Below, piece after piece: positions 53,401 to 61,661 of a DNA stretch of 64,000 nucleotides. Each line of letters opens with the position of its first letter. Position 1 is the stretch's first letter. The position numbers and the translations under genes were made by a program. Below the pieces are notes generated by a model that saw nothing but the letters and a program-made list of their open reading frames with translations, did not search any database and had not been told where the DNA came from. The stretch is taken from positions 1,116,001 to 1,180,000 of the forward strand of contig NC_021921.1 in NCBI RefSeq assembly GCF_000470655.1, in the 5' to 3' direction. Source of the stretch: Halorhabdus tiamatea SARL4B (lineage in GTDB: Archaea; Halobacteriota; Halobacteria; Halobacteriales; Haloarculaceae).

Positions 53401-56400
53401 CCAGAAGGACGTCTATCCGCGACTGTGGAGCTCTTCCGCGGAGCTGATCGACGACGTCCAGCAGTTGCTCCTCGGACTCGGCGTTCCCGCGATCAAGTGG
53501 GAGTACGACACCGAAGATCGCGACTACTTCAACGTCGGACCGACCGGCGGGCAAGGCCTCGAACAGTTCCAGGATCTGATCGGCTTCGTCGACTCCCGCT
53601 CGGAGACGATGGCCGAGACGCTCGCATCAATCGACTCGGAGGGCCCGAGCGTCGGCACGCGCGACGGTTCGACGTGGCACGTCCCTGTCGAGGCCGTCGA
53701 AGATGCTGGAACAGCCACCGTCTACGATGTGACCGTCGCCGACAATCACGAGTACGTGGCGAGTTCGGTCGTCTCGCACAACAGCGGCGGCGGAATGGGG
53801 TACGCTTTCTGGCGATTGCGTCCCTACGGAGATGCTGTCGGTTCGACAGGAGGTATCGCGTCTGGTCCGATTACGTTCATGCGGACTTACGACCAGATGT
53901 GCGAGACGATCGCTCAGGGCGGCGCGCGCCGCGGTGCCCAGATGGGCGTCATGCGCGTCTCCCATCCGGATGTCATCCAGTTCATCCACGCCAAGAACAA
54001 GGACGTCTCCCTGGCGCGGACCCTGCGGCTGAACGACCCCGACGACTTCACGCACAACTCCTTCGCCGACGCCCTCGAAGAGGCGCGAGAACTGATCGAC
54101 GACGAGGGTCGGGTTCCCGAACACCTCCGCAACGCCGTCGAGGGCCACCTCTCGAACTTCAACATCTCGGTGGGCATCACCGACGACTTCATGGAGGCCC
54201 TCCAGAACGACGAAGAGTTCACGTTCACTAACCCACGGACTGGCGACCCCCACATTGTCACTGAGGAGACCAAAGAGCTGTACGACATGTTCGGCCTCGG
54301 CGAGTACGTCGAGGTCGGCGAGGAACTGTCGATCCCGGCCGCCGAACTCTGGGACGACATCGTCGAGGGCGCTCACGAGAACGGCGAACCCGGCGTGATC
54401 TACCTCGAACGCGCAAACAAGGAACATTCCTTCGACGTGGAGGAACATCCTGATCACCGCATCCTCGCGACAAACCCCTGTGTCACGGGTGACACACTCA
54501 TCAGTACCGACAACGGACTCGTCCCGGCCGAGGACCTGTACGAACAGGGTGTCGCACAGGACGTCGTCGTCGACGGCCGTCTCAGCGAAGACAGCGTCAA
54601 GGAGGCCAGCAGTGTCTTCAAGACCGGTGAAAAGGACGTCTACGAACTCACGACCGAGGAAGGCTACGAACTCCGCTTGACGGCAGACCACCGTATGATG
54701 ACCGACGACGGCTGGGTCGAGGCCCAGAACCTCGAACCCGGGGATACTGTGCACGTTCAAAACCGGAAGGGTGAGTTCGGTCAACACGGATCGGTTGAGG
54801 AGGGGCGTGTCCTCGGGTGGCTCGTCGGCGACGGCCATCTCAAGCACGGTGAAGAGCGTGCAGTGCTGAACTTCTACGACGAAGACACGACCATCTCAGA
54901 GCGGTTCGCCGACGACGTCAACGAGATCGTTCGCGAACCGTTCGGAAACGCCGACTACGAGGTCGGCGTCAGCGACATCAGCCGCGGTGACGACTATCGC
55001 GGCGCGCAGGCACTCGAACAGCGTATCCGGTCTGCCCGTCTCTACGAGTACGCCGAGGAGACTGGCCTTGCCGAGGAGAAACTCCAGGTTCCCGACGCAG
55101 TCATGCGCGGCAGCGAGGAGATGGCGAGGGGATTCCTGCGGGCGCTGTTCAGTGCCGACGGGAGCGTACAGGGTAACGTCGAGAAGGGCGTCTCCGTGCG
55201 ACTGGCGAGCGTCGACGCCGACTTCCTCAAGGAAGTCCAGCAGTTGCTTCTCAACTTCGGCATCGCCAGCAAAGTCTACGAGGACCGGAAAGAGCCCGGG
55301 ACGGTCGAACTTCCCGATGGGACCGGCGACACGGCCGAGTACGAGACGGAAGGCTTTCACGAACTCGTCGTCGTCAAGGACAACCTCGTCCGCTTCGGCG
55401 AGGAAGTCGGATTCCTGCTCGACACCAAGGACGTGGCCCTCGACGAGCGTCTCGCAGAGTACGATCGTGGCCCGTACAGTGAGTCCTTCGAGGCGACGGT
55501 CGAATCAGTCGAGTACGACGGGCACGAAGCCGTCTACGACCTGACGGAGCCGGATACGCACTCGTTCGTCGCGAACGGGCTCGTCTGCCACAACTGCGGC
55601 GAGCAGCCGCTCGAGGAGTACGAGGCCTGCAACCTCGGACACATCAACCTCTCGACGCTGGCGGCCGGGGACGCCCCGGACTGGCGAGTCTGGTCGACGC
55701 GCCACGCTGAAGAGTACGAGAACTTCGAGGCGGCGGTCGAAGCGTACCTCGAGGAAGCCATCGACGTCGAGGAACTCGAATATCGGATCGAGACGGCCAC
55801 CCGGTTCCTCGAGAACGTCGTCACGATGTCGGACTTCCCGGTCGAGAAGATCGAGGAGAAAGTCCGGAACATGCGCAAGATCGGGCTGGGCATCATGGGA
55901 CTGGCCCAACTGTTCATCCAGCTCGGCGTGAAGTACGGCAGCGACGAGGGCGACGCGATCGCCGGCCAGCTCATGCAGAAGATCAACCACGACTCCAAGT
56001 GGGCGAGCCACGAACTCGCCGAGGAACGTGGCGTCTTCAACGACTGGGAGGATTCGAAGTACGCCGACCCGACCGAGTACCGCGAGTGGTTCGAACACTA
56101 CGTCGGCGAGGACGCCGACGACTTCGAAGACGGGTTCGCCATCCGCAACCACAACACGACGACTATCGCGCCGACCGGGACGACCAGCATGGTCGGCAAC
56201 ACGACCGGTGGGTGTGAACCGGTCTACAACGTCGCCTACTACAAGAACGTCTCCGACGACGTCCAGGGCGACGAAATGCTCGTGGAGTTCGACGACTACT
56301 TCCTGCGGGTCCTCGAGGAGAACGGCATCGACGTCGACGCCGTCAAACAGGAGGCTCAGGAGCAGATGGCCGCAAACGAGTTCGACGGCGTCGAGGGGCT

Positions 56401-58669
56401 CTCGACGGTCCCCGACGCCATCGGCGAGCTGTTCGTCACGACGGGCGATCTCTCGCCCAACCAGCACGCCTCGATTCAATGTACACTCCAGGACGGCGTG
56501 GACTCGGCCATCAGCAAGTGTCTCGAGGAGGGAACGCTCGTCCAGACGGACTCCGGCGTCCGTCCGATCGAGTCCTTCGTCGACGAAGATCCCGAGCCGG
56601 GTGAGTTCACCGATGTCGACGAAGACGTGACGATCGATGGCGTTCAGGTCGAGTCACAGTACTATGCCGGTGAGAAAGATGCGACACGGGTGCGAGTCGA
56701 CAACGGCACGGAGATCGTTGGCGCGACAGACTCCCATAAAGTATTGACACCCAGCGGATGGACGGTACTCGGAGATCTGCAGCCGGGCGATCACGTGGTC
56801 GGCCGACACGTAGAGTCTCACGGCGAGGGCGGGGCATCGATCGACGCCGGTCCAGTATGCGATGTGGCCTTCGATGGAGGCACGGCGACCGTAGTCGGGA
56901 ACAGCAGCCGCTCACCCCACGAGAAAGACGTCACACTCCCCGACAGGATGTCACCACGTCTCGCGAAGTTCCTCGGGATGTACGCAGCTGACGGGAGTGC
57001 GATCGATTCCCGGTATGGAATCGAGATAAGCACCGCATCAAAGGCGGTTCGCGACGAAGCACGCGAGTTGTTCGAGGAGTTGTTCGACCGTGAGCCAACC
57101 GTGGAGGAGGACACGCGTCGTGGCGACGAGCGCAAGACTGTCTACGGAGTGCAGCTAAACTCGAAGCCGGTCTGGGAGTTCGTGACAGAACTGTGTGGCT
57201 CCGGCGCGTACGAAAAGCGGGTACCGCGTACCGTCCTCAGGGGCGGTCCGGACGAGAAACTGGCCTTCGTTAACGGCGTTACTCTCGACGGGTATGTGTC
57301 CTCGCAGTCCCTCGTCGTCTACGGCGGGATGTCCGAGCGACTCGCCGACGGCGTTGCAGAATTGCTGCGGAGCTTCGGAGTTCCCAAGGTGTACGTTGGC
57401 ACCAAATGGGTCAAGGAGTCCAGCGCATATGCGTATCAGGTCCACGTGACCAACGAGGCCCAGGAGCTGGTGACGCCGATCGAGCAACACAAGCGTGTCG
57501 ATCGGTTCGACCAGCGGTATCGCGTCTACGTCTCACCGGATCGAGTCGACAAGACGGAATTCAACTCCCGCTCACCGGAATATTACGCGGCACGGAACTT
57601 CGAGTACCGTGGCCGGAATTACATGTTCAACACAACGGCCGAGCAGCTCGGTATCACCGATGCACCACCGCTGTACGAGGTAACGGATGTCGAAGACGCC
57701 GGGACGCGCGAGATGTACGACATCGAACTTGCTGGACCTCACGAGTACGTTGTCGGTGGTCTTGTCTCACATAACACCGTCAACGCGCCCAACGACTCCA
57801 CGATCGAGGACGCCAAGGACGTCTTCGAGTACATCTACGAACACGGCGGCAAGGGCGTCACCTACTACCGCGACGGCACCCGGAGCAAGCAGGTGCTGAC
57901 GACGCGGGCCGACAACACCGACTTCGCCGACATGGACGTCGAGGAGGTCATCGCCCAGATCGAGGCGGTCTTCGGCGGCATCGAGGCCTTCCTCGAAGAC
58001 GACGACGTCCAGGCAGTCGTCGACGACGAGATCGAGGCCCTCGTCGAGCTCGCCGACGGCGACTACGAGGAGTTCGCCAAGAAGCGTCCGCGTCCGGACG
58101 TCCTTCACGGCGTGACCCAGCGCATCGACACCGGCTACGGGAAGCTCTACGTCAACATCAACGAGGACCCCGAGGCCGAGCGCCCCTTCGAGCTGTTCGC
58201 CAACATCGGCAACTCCGGCGGCTTCACGGCGTCGTTCACCGAGGCGCTGGCGAAGACCATCTCGACGGCGATGCGGGCGGGTGTCGACCCCGGCGAGATC
58301 GCCGACGAACTCCAGGGCATCCGCTCGCCGAAGGTCGCCTGGGACAAGGGCGAGCAGATCCAGTCGATCCCGGACGCCATCGGCACCGCGATGCGTCGGT
58401 ACCTCGACGGCGACATCGAGCGCGCCTACCCACAGCAACAGACGCTCGAGGAGACTGCCGACGAGGACCGCGAGACGGCTGAAGCAGAGATGCGTTCGAC
58501 CGACAGCGATACGACAGCCGCTCCGAGCGAACCAACCGAGCCGACCGGTGACCAGCAGGAACTCATCGAGAACGGCGAGAGCCCCGAGTGTCCCGAGTGT
58601 GGCTCGATGTCACTGTATTACTCCGAAGGCTGCAAGACCTGCGAGTCCTGTGGCTGGTCGGAGTGTTGA
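50483..58669 (+). CDS. nrdJ: Adenosylcobalamin-dependent (class II) ribonucleotide reductase with four inteins
   Basis: 2728 codons; removing the four inteins leaves a mature enzyme of 1038 residues in five exteins (1-160, 595-635, 1101-1332, 1705-2012, 2432-2728). Exteins rejoin to the class II motifs 'SPTLMNAG', 'LSACFV', 'SGGGMGYAF', 'NPCGEQPL', 'PTGTTSMVGNT' and 'SKTVNAPN'; the C-terminus has CxxC pairs (CPEC, CKTCESC) that shuttle reducing power. Reduces NDPs/NTPs to deoxynucleotides via a B12-generated thiyl radical. GTG 50483 is preferred over the GTG at 50456 because GGAGGG at 50470-50475 is 7 bases upstream. Name nrdJ follows the class; nothing adjacent encodes B12 functions. Confidence 0.95.
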   Translation: MSDAELSVDEVTLPIKRTEGETLADRLTDNAYQNILPARYLRKDADGELVEGQEDLFERVAKNIALAEAVYEARNQDVEITVTPDQLKPDHPRRDELAEEVFGKGTSLSDDAETTLSVYNVNKFAYETVVPELPADVREHVEETATAFQDLMEDLSFMPNCVPPASRVAAQGGLKPLGDIEPGERVYDDQDGTARVDSKFENGEKLVTEIETESGYTVQATPEHYFRVISASGEYEWRQVKDLQPDDVIALQKNFLDDEGTTASLLPPMAADGGTVAAETTDFGRPRGDIDMPASMTPALAEWLGLYVGDGTARESGVRVAFDEQDDDLVEYWGELTESVFGFEPTTRHRNDAACVVGQAGRRDLYDHLDQNDLLKDASKTAAVPDAVLESGRTCIETFLSGLFEADGTVGERAIELYTHSELLADQVQKLLLGLGIRSSVSEKRDGYRVTIRKNVCGKRFVERVGFLSERKQTDAKRFENVAENATSIEIPNQTDRLHEWFQQSDLGHDAYRDLSQFLIDPDSEHHQEIGVGIFRRYAEKYPELWNSPVAEFVERDQFYERVSTVDDVGRMAVEDMQVPRRNTYVVEGFVSHNSPTLMNAGDELQQLSACFVDSPEDDIDDIHQTAKEAAQVFQCLTDDTNVYVEGKGVVSIADVEPGDRIVQRNGDDHQVRNVDETHAYDDSPVNRVETEAGVELTGTPNHKLLVDGDWTRIDEIEPGDTLSLRLDWIDDVDATTELTTVAGGAQWVENRTVSNDDILELYADGHSDYEIADRLDSSASTIQRRRSLELGLDPNGSGGRPGGNVSFDESEFEALYDGGHSDGEIAKELGVSTRSVARYRQNNSLDANGEAVKVVDQPTELTPALAELVGMWVGDGSKHEDGIRFHLNREETLEHADRLARDLFDVGLDWRWDEGCYEAVVHSHEVKRWWLANFGDAKPDATSASVPESVQQADRETIGAFLRGLYSTDGSLQKDVYPRLWSSSAELIDDVQQLLLGLGVPAIKWEYDTEDRDYFNVGPTGGQGLEQFQDLIGFVDSRSETMAETLASIDSEGPSVGTRDGSTWHVPVEAVEDAGTATVYDVTVADNHEYVASSVVSHNSGGGMGYAFWRLRPYGDAVGSTGGIASGPITFMRTYDQMCETIAQGGARRGAQMGVMRVSHPDVIQFIHAKNKDVSLARTLRLNDPDDFTHNSFADALEEARELIDDEGRVPEHLRNAVEGHLSNFNISVGITDDFMEALQNDEEFTFTNPRTGDPHIVTEETKELYDMFGLGEYVEVGEELSIPAAELWDDIVEGAHENGEPGVIYLERANKEHSFDVEEHPDHRILATNPCVTGDTLISTDNGLVPAEDLYEQGVAQDVVVDGRLSEDSVKEASSVFKTGEKDVYELTTEEGYELRLTADHRMMTDDGWVEAQNLEPGDTVHVQNRKGEFGQHGSVEEGRVLGWLVGDGHLKHGEERAVLNFYDEDTTISERFADDVNEIVREPFGNADYEVGVSDISRGDDYRGAQALEQRIRSARLYEYAEETGLAEEKLQVPDAVMRGSEEMARGFLRALFSADGSVQGNVEKGVSVRLASVDADFLKEVQQLLLNFGIASKVYEDRKEPGTVELPDGTGDTAEYETEGFHELVVVKDNLVRFGEEVGFLLDTKDVALDERLAEYDRGPYSESFEATVESVEYDGHEAVYDLTEPDTHSFVANGLVCHNCGEQPLEEYEACNLGHINLSTLAAGDAPDWRVWSTRHAEEYENFEAAVEAYLEEAIDVEELEYRIETATRFLENVVTMSDFPVEKIEEKVRNMRKIGLGIMGLAQLFIQLGVKYGSDEGDAIAGQLMQKINHDSKWASHELAEERGVFNDWEDSKYADPTEYREWFEHYVGEDADDFEDGFAIRNHNTTTIAPTGTTSMVGNTTGGCEPVYNVAYYKNVSDDVQGDEMLVEFDDYFLRVLEENGIDVDAVKQEAQEQMAANEFDGVEGLSTVPDAIGELFVTTGDLSPNQHASIQCTLQDGVDSAISKCLEEGTLVQTDSGVRPIESFVDEDPEPGEFTDVDEDVTIDGVQVESQYYAGEKDATRVRVDNGTEIVGATDSHKVLTPSGWTVLGDLQPGDHVVGRHVESHGEGGASIDAGPVCDVAFDGGTATVVGNSSRSPHEKDVTLPDRMSPRLAKFLGMYAADGSAIDSRYGIEISTASKAVRDEARELFEELFDREPTVEEDTRRGDERKTVYGVQLNSKPVWEFVTELCGSGAYEKRVPRTVLRGGPDEKLAFVNGVTLDGYVSSQSLVVYGGMSERLADGVAELLRSFGVPKVYVGTKWVKESSAYAYQVHVTNEAQELVTPIEQHKRVDRFDQRYRVYVSPDRVDKTEFNSRSPEYYAARNFEYRGRNYMFNTTAEQLGITDAPPLYEVTDVEDAGTREMYDIELAGPHEYVVGGLVSHNTVNAPNDSTIEDAKDVFEYIYEHGGKGVTYYRDGTRSKQVLTTRADNTDFADMDVEEVIAQIEAVFGGIEAFLEDDDVQAVVDDEIEALVELADGDYEEFAKKRPRPDVLHGVTQRIDTGYGKLYVNINEDPEAERPFELFANIGNSGGFTASFTEALAKTISTAMRAGVDPGEIADELQGIRSPKVAWDKGEQIQSIPDAIGTAMRRYLDGDIERAYPQQQTLEETADEDRETAEAEMRSTDSDTTAAPSEPTEPTGDQQELIENGESPECPECGSMSLYYSEGCKTCESCGWSEC
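50963..52264 (+). mobile_element. Intein 1 of the RNR (434 aa)
   Basis: Starts with Cys (CVPPASRVAAQGGLKPLGDI, block A) and ends 'FVSHN' before Ser of 'SPTLMNAG'. Block B is 'VQATPEHYFRV'. It contains a LAGLIDADG homing endonuclease with first motif 'LAEWLGLYVGDGTA' and second 'FLSGLFEADGTVG', so both acidic catalytic residues are kept. A long segment after the second motif separates it from the C-terminal splicing block ('NTYVVEGFVSHN'). The insertion point is the conserved MPN/SPTLMN motif. Confidence 0.92.
52388..53782 (+). mobile_element. Intein 2 of the RNR (465 aa) with two HTH motifs
   Basis: Starts 'CLTDDTNVYVEGKGVVSIAD' and ends 'SSVVSHN' before Ser of 'SGGGMGYAF'. Block B 'LTGTPNHKLLV'. 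LAGLIDADG motifs 'LAELVGMWVGDGSK' and 'FLRGLYSTDGSL' (second Asp kept). Between the N-terminal splicing part and the endonuclease lie two resolvase-like helix-turn-helix units, 'EIADRLDSSASTIQRRR' and 'EIAKELGVSTRSVARYRQ'. It is only 41 residues downstream of intein 1. Confidence 0.92.
54479..55594 (+). mobile_element. Intein 3 of the RNR (372 aa)
   Basis: Starts 'CVTGDTLISTDNGLVPAEDL' and ends 'GLVCHN', directly before Cys of 'CGEQPLEEYE'. Block B 'LRLTADHRMMT'. Endonuclease motifs 'VLGWLVGDGHLK' and 'FLRALFSADGSVQ'. The downstream Cys is the active-site radical Cys of the NPCGE motif, so it also acts as the splicing +1 nucleophile. Smallest of the four inteins. Confidence 0.92.
56519..57775 (+). 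mobile_element. Intein 4 of the RNR (419 aa), endonuclease motif degenerate
   Basis: Starts 'CLEEGTLVQTDSGVRPIESF' and ends 'GLVSHN' before Thr of 'TVNAPNDSTIED'. Block B 'VGATDSHKVLTP'. First endonuclease motif 'LAKFLGMYAADGSA' is good, but the second reads 'FVNGVTLDGYVSS', in which the LFxADG pattern is lost although Asp-Gly remains. The splicing blocks look normal, so splicing is expected while cleavage activity is doubtful. Confidence 0.9.
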
Positions 58670-58757
58670 TTGCCCGCTGAACTGACCCGTTCTCTGCAGC
58701 GATCTGTCGATTTTCCGCCTTCCGAACTGTCAAGCAGCGCGCTCCCAACAACAGCAC

Positions 58758-58877
58758 ATGGACGAGACCGGCGGGCGACCCTGTCCACGCTGTGGTCGCC
58801 CGCTGTTCGAACGTCACTGCAAGTACGTCTGTCCCGCCCACGGCGTCGTCTACGACTGTGCGGACACCTTCTACTGA
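58758..58877 (+). CDS. Zinc-finger microprotein, HVO_2523-like
   Basis: 39 residues with Cys9, Cys12 (CPRC), Cys21, Cys25 and Cys34 and 'HCKYVCPAHGVVYDC', matching the haloarchaeal CPxCG microprotein family first noted in Haloferax volcanii as HVO_2523. Likely holds one zinc. Short distance (88 bases) from the RNR stop; no function known beyond regulatory suspicion for such microproteins. Confidence 0.82.
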   Translation: MDETGGRPCPRCGRPLFERHCKYVCPAHGVVYDCADTFY

Positions 58878-58909
58878 CGAGAACCGGCCATCGGAGAGGA
58901 CGGATCCGA

Positions 58910-59590
58910 TCACTGCGAGCCGAAGGGATCGGGAAACGGCACGCGATCGTATTCGGCGAGATGACGAATCGCAGGACCGGCGAGGACGAGCACGCCGACC
59001 GCAGCTGCCCCGACGACCAGGGGGAGGCCACCGGCGCTGCCCTCGACGGCGAGCGTCCGCATCGAACTCCCGGCGACGACGCCCGCGAGCACCCAGGGGA
59101 CCTGGCCCACGAGCGTCCCGGCGACGAACGATCGCGTCGAGACCGACGAGAGGCCGGCCCCATAGGAGATCGCGTCCGCCGGGAGCGGGAGAAGTCGAGC
59201 GGCCGCCACACCGCGGAACGCGCCGGTCGTCTCGACGACACGCCTGCCGCGTTCGTGTAATCGGCCGAAAATGCCCTGCTCGCGCGGGGCGTGTCGGGCG
59301 AGGAGGTACGCCGGCAGCGAGGTACAGACGGCTCCGATGAGGCCGACAGGAACGCCAAGCGGGACGCCGAGACCGTAGCCGACGAAGATCGAGACTGCAG
59401 ATATCGGCCACAGCACCAGCGGTCGAACGGTGTAGACAGCGAGCACCACGGCAGCGAACGCGAGCGGCGACCCGACCGCCGTCTCGACGACCGAGCGCAG
59501 CGCGTCGGGCGAGCCAAAGACGGCGACTGCACCAGCGACGACGGCGACGCCAGCGATCGCGGCGAGTTGGCGTCTGACTGCCGGTTGCAT
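58910..59590 (-). CDS. TVP38/TMEM64 (VTT-domain) membrane protein
   Basis: 226 residues with five to six helices and the VTT signature region 'GYGLGVPLGVPVGLIGAVCTSLPAY' and 'RLLPLPADAISYGAGL'. Belongs to the DedA/TVP38 group of membrane proteins linked to lipid transport and membrane homeostasis. Start ATG at 59590. Confidence 0.9.
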   Translation of the reverse strand: MQPAVRRQLAAIAGVAVVAGAVAVFGSPDALRSVVETAVGSPLAFAAVVLAVYTVRPLVLWPISAVSIFVGYGLGVPLGVPVGLIGAVCTSLPAYLLARHAPREQGIFGRLHERGRRVVETTGAFRGVAAARLLPLPADAISYGAGLSSVSTRSFVAGTLVGQVPWVLAGVVAGSSMRTLAVEGSAGGLPLVVGAAAVGVLVLAGPAIRHLAEYDRVPFPDPFGSQ

Positions 59591-59710
59591 TACCGAAAAA
59601 CGGTGCGGGAGTCGACAAACCTCTTGTGGTCATAGGCTGCTCAACCAGCGCTGAGAATCCGTCGCCAACGGAGGCCAACGATTCTTGGCGGCGGAGCACG
59701 AACGAGCGGT

Positions 59711-60076
59711 GTGGACGAGACGACCGACCCGGTGGAACTCGGCGTGACACTGCTCGCCCATTGGGAGGACGCCGAACTGTCGATGGCCGAAGCGGTCGAC
59801 CGGATCGAGACGGTCACGACCGACCCGCACGTGACCCGTGAGATTCTCGATACCGCCGAACGCCGCGGGATCATCGAGCGCGAGGATGGATTCGTCCGCC
59901 CCACGACCGGACAGTACGTCTCTTTCGAGAGTCAGGTCGTCACTCGCGAGGGCGAGTTCTCGTGTCGACGCTGTGGCGCGGAGCTCTCGACGGGCCATTT
60001 CATCCGATTCGAGGACGACCGCGAACTGGGGCCGTTCGGGTCGTCGTGCATCCGAAAAGTGACCGGCAGGGAGTGA
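59711..60076 (+). CDS. Conserved haloarchaeal protein with C-terminal zinc site (DUF5830-like)
   Basis: 121 residues, GTG start. Residues ~1-70 look like a winged helix ('LSMAEAVDRIETV', 'REILDTAERRGII'); the C-terminal 50 contain 'CRRC' and a final Cys in 'GSSCIRKVTG', a probable zinc site. The protein resembles the haloarchaeal DUF5830 family. Possible DNA-binding protein. Confidence 0.78.
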   Translation: MDETTDPVELGVTLLAHWEDAELSMAEAVDRIETVTTDPHVTREILDTAERRGIIEREDGFVRPTTGQYVSFESQVVTREGEFSCRRCGAELSTGHFIRFEDDRELGPFGSSCIRKVTGRE

Positions 60077-60091
60077 GAGACAGTCGGGAAA

Positions 60092-61249
60092 CTACTGGTC
60101 GCGAAGCTCACCGAGCAGCTGTTTGATCGCGTTGTGTTGCTTCTTGAGCAACTGGTTTTGCTGTTGGACGGCCGCAGACAGCTCCGAGACCTGTTCGCGA
60201 AGCGCTTCGACGTCGTCGGCAGTGGCTACGTCTGTGTCGGCTGCCGACGGATCGGCAGTCGTGCGATCGGATGGGGCGGTCGCTGTGGCTTCCGATTCCG
60301 TGGCGATTCGATCGTCGTGTGAGCGGGCCCCCTCACGTTGCTCACTCGTCGAAGGTTCGGCGGCAGATTCTCGTCGTTCACGACCGCCAGTAGCGGAACT
60401 GTCCTGGGGCTCCCAGTCCGCGGTTTCGTCTGTCTGAGAGCCGGCGGCAGGATTCGACGTCGCTTCTCGCTCGACCGTCGAGTCACCCCCACGTTCGCTC
60501 CCGCTTTCAGCCCGATCTGGCGAGTCGCGTTCGGTCCCAGAAACGAGCGGGTCGATGTCCGAGCCGAGCGTAAGATCGTCCACCTCGTCGTCGGCCGGAG
60601 CCTCCTCGTCGGTCGGTTCCACGACCTGTCGGAGTTCCGCCATCGTGGCCACGTCGTAGAACTCGAAGACGGCCTTCTTGATCGTCTCCTCGACGAGGCG
60701 AGCGTCGTCCCGCGGGGTCTTGATCCGCTGTGGGCGGCCGTCGATCGAGACGACGATCTCCGTCGCGACGCTACCCTCCTCGAAGTCCAGTCCGGTGAGA
60801 TCGGCGTACTCGTACTGGGTGAAATCGTCGTCCCAGGCGGTCTCGCCGATGTGTCTGACGAGACGGTTCTCGGCAATGACGAGCGTGAGTTCGCTGAATC
60901 GGAACGCACCGACGACGGATTCGCCCTCGTCGAGGACGCCGTCGACGCCCAGGATCCCTTCGAGCAGGAGCGTCAGGACCTCCCGACCGTGGCTTGCCGG
61001 GACAGAAAACGAGCGCGTGCCGTCGACATACGTGAGCTTGAACGTCGTCTTGCGTCGGCCCTCCGAGAGCATCAACCGGTCGGCGTCGTGTGGATACTCC
61101 TCGATACGTTCGTCGCTCAGGATACCTTCAGACCGATAGACGAGCGTCCGCGAGGGCGTCGCACAGACGACTTCCTCGTCACCGATCGCGACCCCCGAGC
61201 GGATCTCTTCGCCCCCCAGTTCCTCGTGAACGAGGTCTGGAATCTCCAT
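60092..61249 (-). CDS. Conserved haloarchaeal protein with PH-like N-terminus and coiled-coil C-terminus
   Basis: 385 residues from ATG 61249. The first ~210 residues contain two PH-like beta units ('GDEEVVCATPSRTLVYRSEG' and 'VVGAFRFSELTLVIAENRLV'), residues ~225-345 are a low-complexity Ser/Glu/Asp/Thr-rich linker, and the last ~40 form a coiled coil ('EALREQVSELSAAVQQQNQ'). Similar proteins occur widely in haloarchaea (DUF7115-like); function unknown. Confidence 0.75.
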   Translation of the reverse strand: MEIPDLVHEELGGEEIRSGVAIGDEEVVCATPSRTLVYRSEGILSDERIEEYPHDADRLMLSEGRRKTTFKLTYVDGTRSFSVPASHGREVLTLLLEGILGVDGVLDEGESVVGAFRFSELTLVIAENRLVRHIGETAWDDDFTQYEYADLTGLDFEEGSVATEIVVSIDGRPQRIKTPRDDARLVEETIKKAVFEFYDVATMAELRQVVEPTDEEAPADDEVDDLTLGSDIDPLVSGTERDSPDRAESGSERGGDSTVEREATSNPAAGSQTDETADWEPQDSSATGGRERRESAAEPSTSEQREGARSHDDRIATESEATATAPSDRTTADPSAADTDVATADDVEALREQVSELSAAVQQQNQLLKKQHNAIKQLLGELRDQ

Positions 61250-61398
61250 GTCCAAGGTGTACCGGTCCGGTATGATAAATCCGCGGGTGCGCCGCGTCGA
61301 GCACCCACTCGCGAGACCGGCACGATGCCGGGCAGGGCGTCGCCGGTCGATCGACAGATGAGAAGCTTAAAGAAGACCCTCACGCAATCTCGGGGTGA

Positions 61399-61534
61399 GC
61401 CCGGGTGGCTTAGCTGGACATAGCGCCGCACTCATAGGGTCTTTCCAATGTGTGCGCCATCGGCATGGCCACGGGGTTCGTCACCCCGGACCTGGGTCAT
61501 GCGGAGATCGAGGGTTCGGAGCCCTCCCCGGGCA
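61399..61534 (+). tRNA. Elongator tRNA-Met (CAT) with intron
   Basis: Acceptor GCCCGGG (61399-61405) pairs with CCCGGGC (61527-61533), discriminator A. The anticodon stem CCGCA/TGCGG encloses CTCATA; a 62-base intron (61437-61498) lies after position 37, the known haloarchaeal location in tRNA-Met. T-arm GGGTTCGGAGCCC. Intron removal relies on a BHB structure and the splicing endonuclease. Confidence 0.93.
61437..61498 (+). other. tRNA-Met intron
   Basis: 62 bases between nucleotide 37 and 38 of the tRNA. It contains stem-forming segments (CCATCGGCATGG and CGGGGTTCGTCACCCCG) expected for the bulge-helix-bulge and for the conserved haloarchaeal intron that guides 2'-O-methylation in related tRNAs. 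Boundaries are deduced from the anticodon stem. Confidence 0.8.
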
Positions 61535-61661
61535 CTTCTCAACGCGCCACTCACTCCGTTGAGTGGCAACTCCAGAGTGTGCCGGTGGAGGGCGGAGAGC
61601 CCTGAAAGGTCTCGCGCGAACGCCAGTGAGCGCGAGGGAGGGAAATATCTGATTTCCCGTC

